Positions 23,996-32,886 of a DNA stretch of 64,000 nt are shown here, piece by piece. A program made the translations under genes and the position numbers. The DNA is from Pseudomonas frederiksbergensis (GTDB taxonomy: Bacteria > Pseudomonadota > Gammaproteobacteria > Pseudomonadales > Pseudomonadaceae). The stretch covers positions 186,001-250,000 of the forward strand of contig NZ_MOBM01000039.1 of assembly GCF_003732275.1 (NCBI RefSeq). The letters are read 5' to 3'. Below the pieces are notes generated by a model. It saw only the letters and a program-made list of their open reading frames with translations, was not told where the DNA came from and made no database searches. Position 1 is the stretch's first letter. Each line of letters starts with the position of its first letter.

Positions 23996-25834
23996 TCAAT
24001 AGCGGTACTTGCCGTCTTGAATATCCGCCAGCACGTGCTCGGTGACTTGCACATAAGTCTGGGTACCCGGCAACCAGGCGTAGATCGGGTCATCGCCGGT
24101 TTTGTTCGGGTCGAAGGCTTCATCCTTGAGCCGGGTCTTCTGGTATTTGAAGGTCCCGGTGGTCTCCATTTTCACTTTCACCCGAAGGAAAAGTGGCACT
24201 GCATAAGCAGGCATTTGCTGCCTGGCGAAAGCCAGCAACTCGCTGAAGTCCAGCGTCGCCAGGGATTCAGCCGGCGTGATTGCCGCCATCCCGGCACGCC
24301 CGTTGGTGTTGTGGATTTCCACGCCATAGGCCACGGCTTCAGCGATATGCGGGTGTTGCAGGAGGATGTTCTCGACCTCGGTGGTCGAGACGTTCTCGCC
24401 TTTCCAACGGTAGGTGTCGCCCAAGCGATCCACAAACTGCGCGTGGCCAAAACCGATGTTGCGCAGCAGGTCACCGGTATTGAAGTAACGGTCGCCCTTC
24501 TTGAACACGTCGTGGAGCACGACTTTTGCGGTCTTCTGCGGATCGGTGTAGCCGTCCAGCGGCGCCTTGTCGTCGATCCTCGCCAGCAGCAAACCCTGCT
24601 CGCCCTTGGCCACTTTGCGCATGAAACCCTTGGCATCACGGGTGGGCGCGCCGCTGTCGTGGTCGTACGCCACCAGTTCCCAGGCCATCAGCGAAAAACC
24701 GATGGTGTTGTCAAAATTGAGGATGTTGGTAAAGCCGATATTGCCGTCGCTGGCAGCGTACAGCTCGCAGATATGGTCAACGGCAAAGCGCGTTTTGAAC
24801 TCGCTCCACGCACCGGGGCGCAGACCGTTGCCAATCATCTTCGTCACGCCGTGCCGACTGTCGTCGATGCTGCGCGGTTGATCCACCAGGTATCGGCACA
24901 ATTCGCCGACGTAACCGAGGGTGGTCGCCCGGTATTTGCGCACGTCACTCCAGAACTGACTGGCGCTGAACTTGCGACGGATGGCAAACCCCGACGCCCC
25001 GATGATCGCCGAGCCCCAGCACACGCAGAGCCCGGTGGCGTGGTAGAGCGGCAAGGTGCAATAAACGACGTCCTGAGGCTGCATATCCAGCGCGATCAGG
25101 CCAAAACTTGCAGAACTGCGCATCCAGCGGCCGTGCTTGAACACCCCGGCCTTGGGCAACCCGGTGGTGCCCGAGGTGTAAATGTAGAAACAAGGATCGT
25201 CGAGAAAAACCTGTTGGCTGCTGGCGGGGTTATCGCTGCACGCTTCGGCGCTGACTGTCATCAGGTTAATGAAGCCATCGGGCGAATTGCCCGGATCGCG
25301 AAAAGTGTCTTGATCGGCGACAAACCAGGTGCGCGCCGCGTCGATGGCCACCCGCTCGCGGACCGCATTGAAGGCCGCAACCAGCTCTTCTCCGACCACG
25401 ATCGCCACCGGCGCCACCAGGTTCAGGCTGTGGGCCAGGGTGTCGCGGGTCTGGGAAGTATTGAGCAAGGCGCTGATCGCGCCGACCTTGGCCACCGCCA
25501 ATATCGTCACCAGCAGTTCCGGACGGTTCTCGATAAAAATCGCCACCACATCGCCCTTGCCGATGCCTTGGGCGATCAAGTGATGGGCGATGCGGTTGGC
25601 CCACTGATTGACTTGTGCATAAGTGAGTGCCACCTCGCCCTGCAGCAAGGCCGGGCCATCGGGATTGCGCAATGTCGCCTGCTCGAAGCTCCAGCCGAGA
25701 CCACACGGTTGGGTCGGGTCCTTGACGTTGGCGGCTTTCATGCCCTTCACCACGCGGGGAATGGCTTTGGCAATGGAAGGCAGCTTGCGGAGCATCATGC
25801 CCCAGGTAATCGTGTCGTTCAGCGTGCGGCTCAT
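23996..25834 (-). CDS. Long-chain acyl-CoA synthetase (FATP / FadD6-like)
   Basis: A 612-residue AMP-forming enzyme that activates a long-chain fatty acid with ATP and CoA. The P-loop-like motif YIYTSGTTGLPKAG lies near residue 213. The A5-type block ELYAASDGNIGF and the GDLLR / DRLGDTYRWKGENVSTTEVE core motif (FATP signature) follow. The C-terminal TGTFKYQK carries the catalytic lysine region. ATG 25834 follows GGGAGCACC. It reads divergently from the DUF3509 gene. The exact chain length is not predictable. Confidence 0.93.
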   Translation of the reverse strand: MSRTLNDTITWGMMLRKLPSIAKAIPRVVKGMKAANVKDPTQPCGLGWSFEQATLRNPDGPALLQGEVALTYAQVNQWANRIAHHLIAQGIGKGDVVAIFIENRPELLVTILAVAKVGAISALLNTSQTRDTLAHSLNLVAPVAIVVGEELVAAFNAVRERVAIDAARTWFVADQDTFRDPGNSPDGFINLMTVSAEACSDNPASSQQVFLDDPCFYIYTSGTTGLPKAGVFKHGRWMRSSASFGLIALDMQPQDVVYCTLPLYHATGLCVCWGSAIIGASGFAIRRKFSASQFWSDVRKYRATTLGYVGELCRYLVDQPRSIDDSRHGVTKMIGNGLRPGAWSEFKTRFAVDHICELYAASDGNIGFTNILNFDNTIGFSLMAWELVAYDHDSGAPTRDAKGFMRKVAKGEQGLLLARIDDKAPLDGYTDPQKTAKVVLHDVFKKGDRYFNTGDLLRNIGFGHAQFVDRLGDTYRWKGENVSTTEVENILLQHPHIAEAVAYGVEIHNTNGRAGMAAITPAESLATLDFSELLAFARQQMPAYAVPLFLRVKVKMETTGTFKYQKTRLKDEAFDPNKTGDDPIYAWLPGTQTYVQVTEHVLADIQDGKYRY

Positions 25835-26122
25835 GGTGCTCCCGTCGATCTTCTTATTGTCGGGTGGCGTTGATTGAGGCCGAAAATACGTCAGCGGTTC
25901 TTGAGCTGTACACGCGGTTTTTGAAATGTTTTGTATCCGCGACCGAACTATTCGAAGCTGCCATCGAAAAGCGGAACCCTGACGTTGTGATTGGTTCAAT
26001 CGAATCGACCGACCACGCAAAATGCAGGATGCACGATGGCCATTCATGCAGATTGCACGAAAGCGCAAAAACACTTAAAAGTTAACTTGTTGATTTATAT
26101 GTCTTTTTAAAAAAACAGGCGC

Positions 26123-26138
26123 TGGCACAATCACTGCA
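26123..26138 (+). promoter_or_regulatory. Sigma-54 promoter match
   Basis: TGGCACAATCACTGCA fits the consensus TGGCACG-N4-TTGCA: GG and GC are exactly 10 bases apart and 14 of the defined positions are near ideal. The expected start near 26150 leaves a short 5' leader before the gene at 26186. The remaining divergent region 25835-26122 is AT-rich with no gene. Confidence 0.6.
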
Positions 26139-26185
26139 GCTACCTCTCCATGTTGCCCTTCAAAGCACTCACGGAGCTGATAGAC

Positions 26186-26464
26186 ATGAGCCTGATCCAG
26201 GAAAAATTTTCGTCGCTGTTCTCCAACTTCGAAGTGACCACCCAGCCACGGCCTGACGGCGGCATTCTGCTGACCCTGCGCAGTACGGACGGCAAAGTCT
26301 TCAAACGTTCGATTTCCTACCAGCAATTGCATGCCGGCGATCAGCTGTCCTGGGTGATCAGCGCGATTCGCCGTGACATCGCCGAACAGGCCAGTGAACT
26401 GCCGCAGATCTCCATGCTGCAAAGCCAGCAACGGTTCGCCCTGCCGACCTATCACTCGGTGTAA
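26186..26464 (+). CDS. DUF3509 family protein
   Basis: A 92-residue soluble protein starting MSLIQEKFSSLFSNFEVTTQ at ATG 26186, with ACGGAG 8 bases upstream. Pattern: RPDGGILLTLR strand, a KRSISYQQL segment and a helix SWVISAIRRDIAEQA, as in the Pseudomonas DUF3509 family. Family role unknown. It has a sigma-54 promoter match 48 bases before it and a terminator after it, so it is likely a nitrogen- or stress-responsive single gene. Confidence 0.9.
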   Translation: MSLIQEKFSSLFSNFEVTTQPRPDGGILLTLRSTDGKVFKRSISYQQLHAGDQLSWVISAIRRDIAEQASELPQISMLQSQQRFALPTYHSV

Positions 26465-26498
26465 ATCCTGCGGTTGTATAAATAAACGCGCTACAAAC

Positions 26499-26536
26499 AA
26501 ACAGGCCGTGAGAGCTTTCGCTTCACGGCCTGTTTT
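26499..26536 (+). terminator. Rho-independent terminator
   Basis: AAACAGGCCGTGA / TCACGGCCTGTTTT hairpin 35 bases after the DUF3509 stop. Confidence 0.9.
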
Positions 26537-26556
26537 GTTTTCTGGAGCGTAATCCA

Positions 26557-26646
26557 TGTGGGAACGAGCCTGCTCGCGAAAGCGGCGTGTCAGGCAACAT
26601 CAATGTTGAATGGCCTACCGCCTTCGCGAGCAGACTCGCTCCCACA
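26557..26646. repeat. REPIN, GTGGGAACGAGCC class
   Basis: TGTGGGAACGAGCCTGCTCG on the left and CGAGCAGACTCGCTCCCACA on the right, between the DUF3509 terminator and mtnC (convergent genes). Confidence 0.9.
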
Positions 26647-26664
26647 GGTTATGTGCGTTGATCT

Positions 26665-27348
26665 TTAAAAAGTGGAAGGATTTATCTGCGCAAAGCTGTC
26701 GACGGTCACATGCCCTGCCAGTTCCCCGCCCTCACGGGCCAGGCCACAGGTTGCCATCCCGGCCGCACGCGCTGCGTCCAGTTCCTGAACGATGTCGGAT
26801 AGAAACAGAATCTGCGAAGCCTCGACGCCAATCGCCTGGGTGATGCGCTCGTAGGACTGCGCTTCACGCTTGGGTCCCGAGGTGGTGTCGAAATAGCCGC
26901 TGAACAGTGGCGACAAATCCCCCGCGTCCGAGCAACCGAAAATCAGTTTTTGCGCCTGAATCGAGCCCGAAGAATACACAAACAGTTGATAGCCTTCCTG
27001 ATGCCAGCGCTTCAGCGCTTCAACGGCATCCGGGTAAACGTGGCCTTTCAACTGCCCGGACTGATAACCCTGCTCCCAGACCATGCCTTGCAACGCCTTG
27101 AGCGGCGTGGCCTTGCGGTCTTCGGCAATCCAGCCCAAGAGGATATCGATGACCCGTTCGACGTCGGCTTGCGGCTCACCGCTGTCACGCCGAACAGCGG
27201 TGAGCTGCTCGGCAACGTCGGCGCGTTCGGCGTTTTCGCGAACGAAATCCGGCAGGTGTCTGGCGGCGTAGGGAAACAGCACGTCGAACACAAAACTCAC
27301 CGCGCTGGTGGTGCCTTCGATGTCGGTGAGAATCGCTTTGATCGGCAT
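26665..27348 (-). CDS. mtnC: Acireductone synthase (enolase-phosphatase E1)
   Basis: A 227-residue HAD-superfamily enzyme of methionine salvage that enolises and dephosphorylates diketo-5-methylthiopentyl-1-phosphate. Motif I is ILTDIEGTTSAVSFV (nucleophile Asp). Motif II VYSSGSIQAQK and motif III/IV FLSDIVQELDAAR are in place. It is 4 bases from mtnD and the last gene of aroC-MFS-mtnB-mtnD-mtnC. The start at 27348 is preferred because the upstream frame has no family match. Confidence 0.95.
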   Translation of the reverse strand: MPIKAILTDIEGTTSAVSFVFDVLFPYAARHLPDFVRENAERADVAEQLTAVRRDSGEPQADVERVIDILLGWIAEDRKATPLKALQGMVWEQGYQSGQLKGHVYPDAVEALKRWHQEGYQLFVYSSGSIQAQKLIFGCSDAGDLSPLFSGYFDTTSGPKREAQSYERITQAIGVEASQILFLSDIVQELDAARAAGMATCGLAREGGELAGHVTVDSFAQINPSTF

Positions 27349-27352
27349 CGGC

Positions 27353-27898
27353 TCAGTCCTCGAGACGCGGGAAGTGGCTGGCAATGTTATCGCCGGTGAA
27401 ATTGGCCACCCAGCCTTCGGGGTTGTTGAACAGGCGGATCGCGACGAAATGCGGGTTTTCGCCCATATCGAACCAGTGCGGTGTACCGGCCGGCACTGAG
27501 ATCAGGTCGTTTTTCTCGCAGAGCACGGCATAGACGTAATCGCCGATGTGCAGGGTGAACAGCCCACGGCCGGCGACGAAAAATCGTACTTCGTCTTCGC
27601 CATGGCGGTGTTCATCGAGGAACTTGGCACGTAACTCGGCTTTTTGCGGATGATCGCTGTTCAGGCTGATCACGTCGACGGTGATGTATCCGCGCTCGGT
27701 CATCAGTTTGTCGATTTGCGCCTGATACGCGGCGATCACTTCTTCCTGGCTGGCGCCGGGCTGGATTTTCGCCGTGGCTTGCCAACGGTCGAAGCGCACG
27801 CCCTGTTCGGCCAGGGTCGAGGCGATGTCTTCGAAGTGGGTCAACACCTTGTTCGGCAAGTCTGGGCTGCTGACGTGGTAAACGGACAGGCTGCTCAT
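27353..27898 (-). CDS. mtnD: Acireductone dioxygenase (ARD)
   Basis: A 181-residue cupin that oxidises acireductone to the methionine 2-keto precursor (Fe form) or to off-pathway products (Ni form). Metal ligands are in EHRHGEDE (HxH...E) and in PHWFDMG (His). It starts MSSLSVYHVSSPD behind GGAG. Middle gene of the salvage block. Confidence 0.95.
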   Translation of the reverse strand: MSSLSVYHVSSPDLPNKVLTHFEDIASTLAEQGVRFDRWQATAKIQPGASQEEVIAAYQAQIDKLMTERGYITVDVISLNSDHPQKAELRAKFLDEHRHGEDEVRFFVAGRGLFTLHIGDYVYAVLCEKNDLISVPAGTPHWFDMGENPHFVAIRLFNNPEGWVANFTGDNIASHFPRLED

Positions 27899-27918
27899 CG
27901 GGGCAACTCCTTAACGGT

Positions 27919-28545
27919 TCATGCTTTATGGTTAAAGAGCGAGCGCGTCTTCAACTCGCACTCGAACAAAAATTCAAAGGCCTCGATCTGCCGCAGCGCG
28001 TCACTCATACGCGCGCCCCACGTGTAGAGGCCATGGCCGCGGATCAGGTAGCCGACGCAATCAGGATGGGCGTCGAGCCAAGGCTGCACCTTGGCGGCCA
28101 GCCGTGCAATGTCCTGATCGTTGTCGAAAATCGGCACGCGCACCCGGGACTCGTGGGTCGAGACGCCGCTGAAGGCTTTTTGCAGTTCATAGTCTTCGAA
28201 CTCGATGAAGTCTTCCGGCGTCAGACGCGACAACACCGTGGCATTCACCGAATGGGTGTGCAACACCGCGCCAATCTCCGGGCGCCAGCTGTAGAGCTGA
28301 GTGTGCAGCAGGGTTTCGGCGGACGGTTTTTTGCCCGGTTCCAGGCTATTGCCCGACAGGTCGGTGGCCAGCACATCGTCGATGCCCAACTGGCCTTTGT
28401 GCTTGCCGGACACCGTCAGCAAGGCTTCGGTCGGCGACAGGCGGGTCGAGTAATTGCTACTGGTGGCCGGCGACCAGCCGCGCCCATACAGAAAACGCCC
28501 GGCGTCGATGATTTCCTGGGCGAGGTGTTCACGGGTAAGGCTCAT
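27919..28545 (-). CDS. mtnB: Methylthioribulose-1-phosphate dehydratase
   Basis: A 208-residue class II aldolase-fold enzyme that removes water from methylthioribulose-1-phosphate. Zinc-binding HTHSVNATVLSR (HxH) and a third His in RGHGLYTWG are seen. ATG 28545 overlaps the MFS gene stop by three bases. mtnA and mtnK, which make its substrate, are not in the window. Confidence 0.94.
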   Translation of the reverse strand: MSLTREHLAQEIIDAGRFLYGRGWSPATSSNYSTRLSPTEALLTVSGKHKGQLGIDDVLATDLSGNSLEPGKKPSAETLLHTQLYSWRPEIGAVLHTHSVNATVLSRLTPEDFIEFEDYELQKAFSGVSTHESRVRVPIFDNDQDIARLAAKVQPWLDAHPDCVGYLIRGHGLYTWGARMSDALRQIEAFEFLFECELKTRSLFNHKA

Positions 28546-29696
28546 GGCCTGTCCTCTTGCATACATGTGGCAATGATAACGGCAGCAGCGAAGGCTGCGA
28601 GACTGGCAATACTAAAGGTCAATGTGGCGCCGAGGGCATTCCAGCTGTAGCCGGAATACAACGCACCCAATGCGCCGCCGGTGCCGGCCAGCGCGGCATA
28701 CAACGCCTGGCCCTGCCCTTGCTGACGCGCGCCGAAGCTACGTTGCACGAACTGGATGGCAGCCGCGTGAAAGCTGCCGAAGGTGGTGGCGTGCAGCACT
28801 TGGGCGAACAACAATACCCAAAGGAACTCGGCAAACGAACCGAGCAACAACCAACGCAACGCCGCCAATAGAAAACTCGCCAGCAGCACCCGGCGCACCG
28901 AGAAACGCGCAAGGATCTTGCTCATGGCCAGAAACATCAAGACTTCGGCAACCACGCCGACCGCCCAGAGTATGCCGATCAGCCCGCGACTGTAACCGAG
29001 TCGCTCAAGGTGCAGGGTCAGAAAGGTGTAATACGGCCCGTGACTCATCTGCATCAGCGCCACACAACCGTAGAACGCCAATACCCCGGGGTTGCGCAAT
29101 TGCTGGAGGAATCCCTCCCCTGCCAACCGTTCACTCTGAACAGGTTGCGCGTTGGGCACCCACAAGCTGCTGACGACGATACCGGCCATGATCAGCACCA
29201 GCGTCACCGGATAGATGTCCAGGCTGAGCCATTCGAACAACCTGCCGAGCGCGACCACGGTGATGATGAAACCGATTGAGCCCCACAGGCGAATCTGACT
29301 GTAGCGAGACGTCTGGCCGTTCAAATGCGCCAGAGTGATGACTTCGAACTGTGGCAATACCGCGTGCCAGAAGAACGCGTGCAAGGCCATGACCATCGCC
29401 AGCCACGCATAGCTTTTGCTGACGAAAATCAGTGAGAAGGTCAGCAGCGTACAGACCGCGCCGAACCGCACGATGGCCAGCCGTCGCCCGGTGTAGTCAC
29501 CGAGCCAGCCCCAGATGTTCGGCGCCACGCAGCGCATCAGCATCGGGATCGCCACCAGTTCGCCAATGCGCGCACTGGAAAAGCCCAGGTGATCGAAATA
29601 CAGCGCCAGAAACGGCGCCGTCGAACCGAGCAAGGCGAAATAGAACAGATAGAAACTGGAGAGCCGCCAGTACGGGAGCGCCGCCAAAGTCGTCAA
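28542..29696 (-). CDS. MFS transporter (HcaT / MFS_1-like)
   Basis: A 384-residue inner-membrane protein with about 12 membrane segments. It begins TTG at 29696 (LPYWRLSSFYLFYFALLG), with no strong ribosome site, and shows HcaT-like features: GxxxPFLALYF in helix 1-2 and IWGWLGDYTGRR in loop 2-3. It lies 25 bases after aroC and overlaps mtnB, so it is part of the salvage operon. The substrate is unknown; context suggests a methylthio-sugar or related sulfur compound. Confidence 0.88.
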   Translation of the reverse strand: MTTLAALPYWRLSSFYLFYFALLGSTAPFLALYFDHLGFSSARIGELVAIPMLMRCVAPNIWGWLGDYTGRRLAIVRFGAVCTLLTFSLIFVSKSYAWLAMVMALHAFFWHAVLPQFEVITLAHLNGQTSRYSQIRLWGSIGFIITVVALGRLFEWLSLDIYPVTLVLIMAGIVVSSLWVPNAQPVQSERLAGEGFLQQLRNPGVLAFYGCVALMQMSHGPYYTFLTLHLERLGYSRGLIGILWAVGVVAEVLMFLAMSKILARFSVRRVLLASFLLAALRWLLLGSFAEFLWVLLFAQVLHATTFGSFHAAAIQFVQRSFGARQQGQGQALYAALAGTGGALGALYSGYSWNALGATLTFSIASLAAFAAAVIIATCMQEDRP

Positions 29697-29721
29697 ACCA
29701 AAGCGGCTGTAAGGTCAGCCA

Positions 29722-30813
29722 TTAAAGCTGACCCAGCACCGGAGTGCTCACGCGCACATTGAGGTTCTGCCCGCGGTGACGCAGCAGGTGATCCATCAGC
29801 ACGATGGCCATCATCGCTTCGGCAATCGGCGTGGCGCGGATGCCGACGCACGGGTCGTGACGGCCTTTGGTGACAACTTCAACCGGGTTGCCATGGATGT
29901 CGATGGAACGGCCCGGTGTGGTGATACTCGAGGTTGGCTTGAGTGCCAGATGCGCAACGATCGGCTGACCGGAGGAGATGCCACCCAGAATGCCGCCCGC
30001 GTTGTTGCTGAGGAAACCTTCCGGGGTCATTTCATCACGATGTTCGGTGCCCCGTTGGGCGATGCTGGCAAACCCGGCGCCGATTTCCACGCCTTTGACC
30101 GCGTTGATGCTCATCAGCGCGTGGGCCAGTTCGGCATCGAGGCGGTCGAAAATCGGCTCGCCCAAGCCAGGCATAACGCCTTCGGCAACCACGGTGATCT
30201 TCGCGCCTACCGAATCCTGGTCGCGACGCAACTGGTCCATATAGGCTTCCAGCTCCGGCACTTTGTCCGGATCAGGGCTGAAGAAAGCGTTTTCTTCCAC
30301 CGAATCCCAGGTCTTGAACGGGATTTCGATCGGGCCGAGCTGGCTCATGTAGCCACGAATGACGATGCCCTGGGTGGCCAGGTACTTTTTCGCAATCGCC
30401 CCTGCCGCCACGCGCATGGCGGTTTCACGGGCCGAACTGCGACCGCCGCCACGGTAATCGCGCTCGCCGTATTTGTGGTGGTAGGTGTAGTCGGCGTGGG
30501 CCGGGCGGAACAGATCCTTGATCGCCGAGTAGTCCTTGGACTTCTGGTCGGTGTTGCGGATCAGCAGGCCGATGGCGCAACCGGTGGTGCGGCCTTCGAA
30601 CACGCCGCTGAGGATTTCGACTTCGTCGGCTTCCTGGCGCTGGGTGGTGTGGCGGCTGGTGCCGGGTTTGCGCCGGTCCAGGTCGCGCTGCAGGTCCTCA
30701 AGGGAAATCTCCAGGCCCGGCGGGCAGCCATCGACAATGGCGACCAACGCCGGACCATGGCTTTCGCCCGCGGTGGTGACAGTGAACAGCTTGCCGTAGG
30801 TATTGCCGGACAT
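29722..30813 (-). CDS. aroC: Chorismate synthase
   Basis: A 363-residue FMN-dependent enzyme making chorismate from EPSP, last step of the shikimate pathway. Signatures GESHGPALVAIVDGCPPG (near the N-terminus), GGGRSSARETAMRVAAGAIAKK and KPTSSITTPG are all present. GGAG precedes the ATG. First gene of the operon with the MFS and mtn genes. Confidence 0.97.
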   Translation of the reverse strand: MSGNTYGKLFTVTTAGESHGPALVAIVDGCPPGLEISLEDLQRDLDRRKPGTSRHTTQRQEADEVEILSGVFEGRTTGCAIGLLIRNTDQKSKDYSAIKDLFRPAHADYTYHHKYGERDYRGGGRSSARETAMRVAAGAIAKKYLATQGIVIRGYMSQLGPIEIPFKTWDSVEENAFFSPDPDKVPELEAYMDQLRRDQDSVGAKITVVAEGVMPGLGEPIFDRLDAELAHALMSINAVKGVEIGAGFASIAQRGTEHRDEMTPEGFLSNNAGGILGGISSGQPIVAHLALKPTSSITTPGRSIDIHGNPVEVVTKGRHDPCVGIRATPIAEAMMAIVLMDHLLRHRGQNLNVRVSTPVLGQL

Positions 30814-30942
30814 GCGGGACGCTCCGTGAAATCGAACTGAAATACGTAATGCGCGCCAGTATACGCAGGCTACCCGACTAGTTCATCCTCGAACCTTATG
30901 GGTGCCCGCGAGTCCAACCGGCACCTTGTTGATGATGGCGTG

Positions 30943-31896
30943 ATGATGCTGCGAGTTCTAGCCTTGAGCCTTACCTTGTTTACCGGCTTTGTACAGGCCA
31001 CTGTCCTGCAACGCCCGATCACTTTGGACACGGGCAGCGGCGAGCTTTTCGGCTCGCTGTTGCTGCCCAAGTCCGACACGCCTGTGCCGGTTGTCCTGAT
31101 CATTTCCGGCTCCGGTCCTACGGATCGTGACGGAAACAACCCCGACGGCGGACGCAACGACAGCCTCAAACGACTGGCCTGGGTGCTGGCCAAACACAAC
31201 ATCGCCAGTGTGCGCTACGACAAGCGCGGCGTGGCGGCGAGCCTGGCGGCCACGCCCGATGAACGCAATCTGTCGGTGGAGGCCTATGTGGCCGACGCCC
31301 AAGCCTGGGGCCAGAAGCTCAAAGCCGATCCGCGCTTTGGCAAACTGATTTTGCTGGGCCACAGCGAAGGTGCATTGATCGCCAGCCTGGCGGCGCCAAA
31401 CGTCGATGCCGCGGCAGTGATTTCCATGTCCGGCAGCGCCCGGCCGATCGATCAGGTACTGCGCCAGCAGTTAAGCAATCGCCTGCCGCCGCCGTTGATG
31501 CTGCGCAGCAATGAACTGCTCGACAGCCTCAAGGCCGGCCACACCGACGACAACGTGCCCCCGCAATTGCAGGTGATTTTCCGCCCCAGCGTACAGCCGT
31601 ATCTGATTTCGCTGTTCCGCCAAGACCCGGCAGCGGCCTTCGCCAAACTGAAAATGCCGGCGCTGATTATCCAGGGCAGCAACGACATTCAGGTCGGCGT
31701 GGGTGACGCCAGGGCACTCAAGGCCGCCAAACCGGACGCCGAACTGGCGCTGATCGAAGGCATGAACCACGTGATGCGCATCGTGCCCAACGACGTGAAG
31801 CGGCAATTGGCCTCCTATAAAGATCCGCAATTACCGCTGGCGGCGGAACTCGGCGCACGAATCCTCGGTTTTATTGACGGACTTCGCACCCGTTAA
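30943..31896 (+). CDS. Secreted alpha/beta hydrolase
   Basis: About 317 residues from the MMLRV start, which gives a signal peptide (RVLALSLTLFTGFVQA); a longer frame from ATG 30898 has no signal at its front. The fold is the prolyl-oligopeptidase-like hydrolase type: IISGSGPTDRDGN oxyanion region, YDKRGVA, nucleophile in LLGHSEGALIA, Asp in QGSNDIQV, and His in GMNHVMR. The substrate is probably an ester or small peptide in the periplasm. It stands between divergent aroC and a membrane-anchored gene. Confidence 0.88.
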   Translation: MMLRVLALSLTLFTGFVQATVLQRPITLDTGSGELFGSLLLPKSDTPVPVVLIISGSGPTDRDGNNPDGGRNDSLKRLAWVLAKHNIASVRYDKRGVAASLAATPDERNLSVEAYVADAQAWGQKLKADPRFGKLILLGHSEGALIASLAAPNVDAAAVISMSGSARPIDQVLRQQLSNRLPPPLMLRSNELLDSLKAGHTDDNVPPQLQVIFRPSVQPYLISLFRQDPAAAFAKLKMPALIIQGSNDIQVGVGDARALKAAKPDAELALIEGMNHVMRIVPNDVKRQLASYKDPQLPLAAELGARILGFIDGLRTR

Positions 31897-31992
31897 GCCC
31901 TAGCCCTCCAGTCCTGAAAGAAACGGCCGATAAGCCTTTGTCGCCAGCGCACTGACTGGCGGCAAGCAGGGCTTGGACAGGATCTCGCCGTT

Positions 31993-32784
31993 ATGACTGA
32001 TACCCAGACTTCACCCGACACCACCGCTGAAAAAGACGCACCGCCAGCGGTCGAGCTGCCGTGGGCGGATGTCCATGTCGAGCACCACAAAATGCTCCGC
32101 CTGGCGCCGCTGCAAACCGATCGCAACACTGGCGGACGGCCGTTGCGCTTTGTCGAATTCGGTTACGCCGAACGCAATAGCAAGGAACGCAGCCTGCTGC
32201 GCATGACCATCAAGCTGCCGGGCCAGCGGGTGCGCAAAGAACAGAATCATCTGGACGTGTGGGTCGACCATGTCGCCAAACGCATGCATTTCGGGCCGGA
32301 AAGCGGCTTGCAGATCGAGCCGATGAACCGTGGCATCGGGCGCTATTTGGCGGCTCAGGGCATTACCTGGGCGAAGAAGAAATGGCCCGCCTACACCGTC
32401 GACGGCACTGACCTGAACAACAAGGATGCGCTGAACGAAGACACTCGCCTGCGTCGCGATCACTTTCTGCGGGTGCATGGTTTTGACGTGGTCTACGCCG
32501 ACGCCCAGCATTTGAAGGGCAGCGTTAAAGAGGTACAGGTCGGTGATTTGCTCGGTGACTGGAACAGCGAAAAGTTGCAGCAGGTAGAAATCCTCGAAGC
32601 CGCGCAGATGCTCCAGCAAGCCGAGCAAAACCTGGCGGAACAGGAAGTCAAACTGAAGAAGCACGAAGAAAAAGTCAGCAAGTACAAACGCGAGGACGCC
32701 GGGCTGCGTTTTACCATTACCTGTCTGGTGGCGTTTGCGGTGTTTCAGGCGGGGTTGTTGATCTGGATTGCGACGCACCGGTAA
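31993..32784 (+). CDS. Membrane-anchored hypothetical protein with GNAT-like region
   Basis: A 263-residue protein. Residues ~45-170 (RPLRFVEFGYAERNS through GIGRYLAAQGITWAKKKW to LRRDHFLRVHGFDVVYAD) resemble the general shape of an acetyltransferase fold in a divergent form. Residues ~190-235 form a coiled coil (EAAQMLQQAEQNLAEQEVK and following). Residues ~240-260 are one membrane segment near the C-terminus. I cannot name the family; the acetyltransferase hint is weak. Confidence 0.7.
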   Translation: MTDTQTSPDTTAEKDAPPAVELPWADVHVEHHKMLRLAPLQTDRNTGGRPLRFVEFGYAERNSKERSLLRMTIKLPGQRVRKEQNHLDVWVDHVAKRMHFGPESGLQIEPMNRGIGRYLAAQGITWAKKKWPAYTVDGTDLNNKDALNEDTRLRRDHFLRVHGFDVVYADAQHLKGSVKEVQVGDLLGDWNSEKLQQVEILEAAQMLQQAEQNLAEQEVKLKKHEEKVSKYKREDAGLRFTITCLVAFAVFQAGLLIWIATHR

Positions 32785-32798
32785 TGGGAGCCAAGCCT

Positions 32799-32875
32799 AA
32801 AAAGATCGCAGCCTTCGGCAGCTTCTACAGGGTTTGGTGTACACCTGTAGGAGCTGCCGAAGGCTGCGATCTTTT
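32799..32875. repeat. REPIN, AAAGATCGCAGCC class
   Basis: AAAAAGATCGCAGCCTTCGGC...TTCTAC and its inverse, between convergent genes. Confidence 0.93.
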
Positions 32876-32886
32876 GCTTTTAAGGG

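Noticed and set aside
24017..25873. 618-codon plus-strand open frame
   Set aside because: Exact antisense of the acyl-CoA synthetase gene, whose motifs are complete; the His/Arg/Gly-rich product has no family signal.
30898..30942. Longer start for the alpha/beta hydrolase
   Set aside because: Would hide the signal peptide behind 15 polar residues; ribosome site absent at both, so the signal peptide decides.
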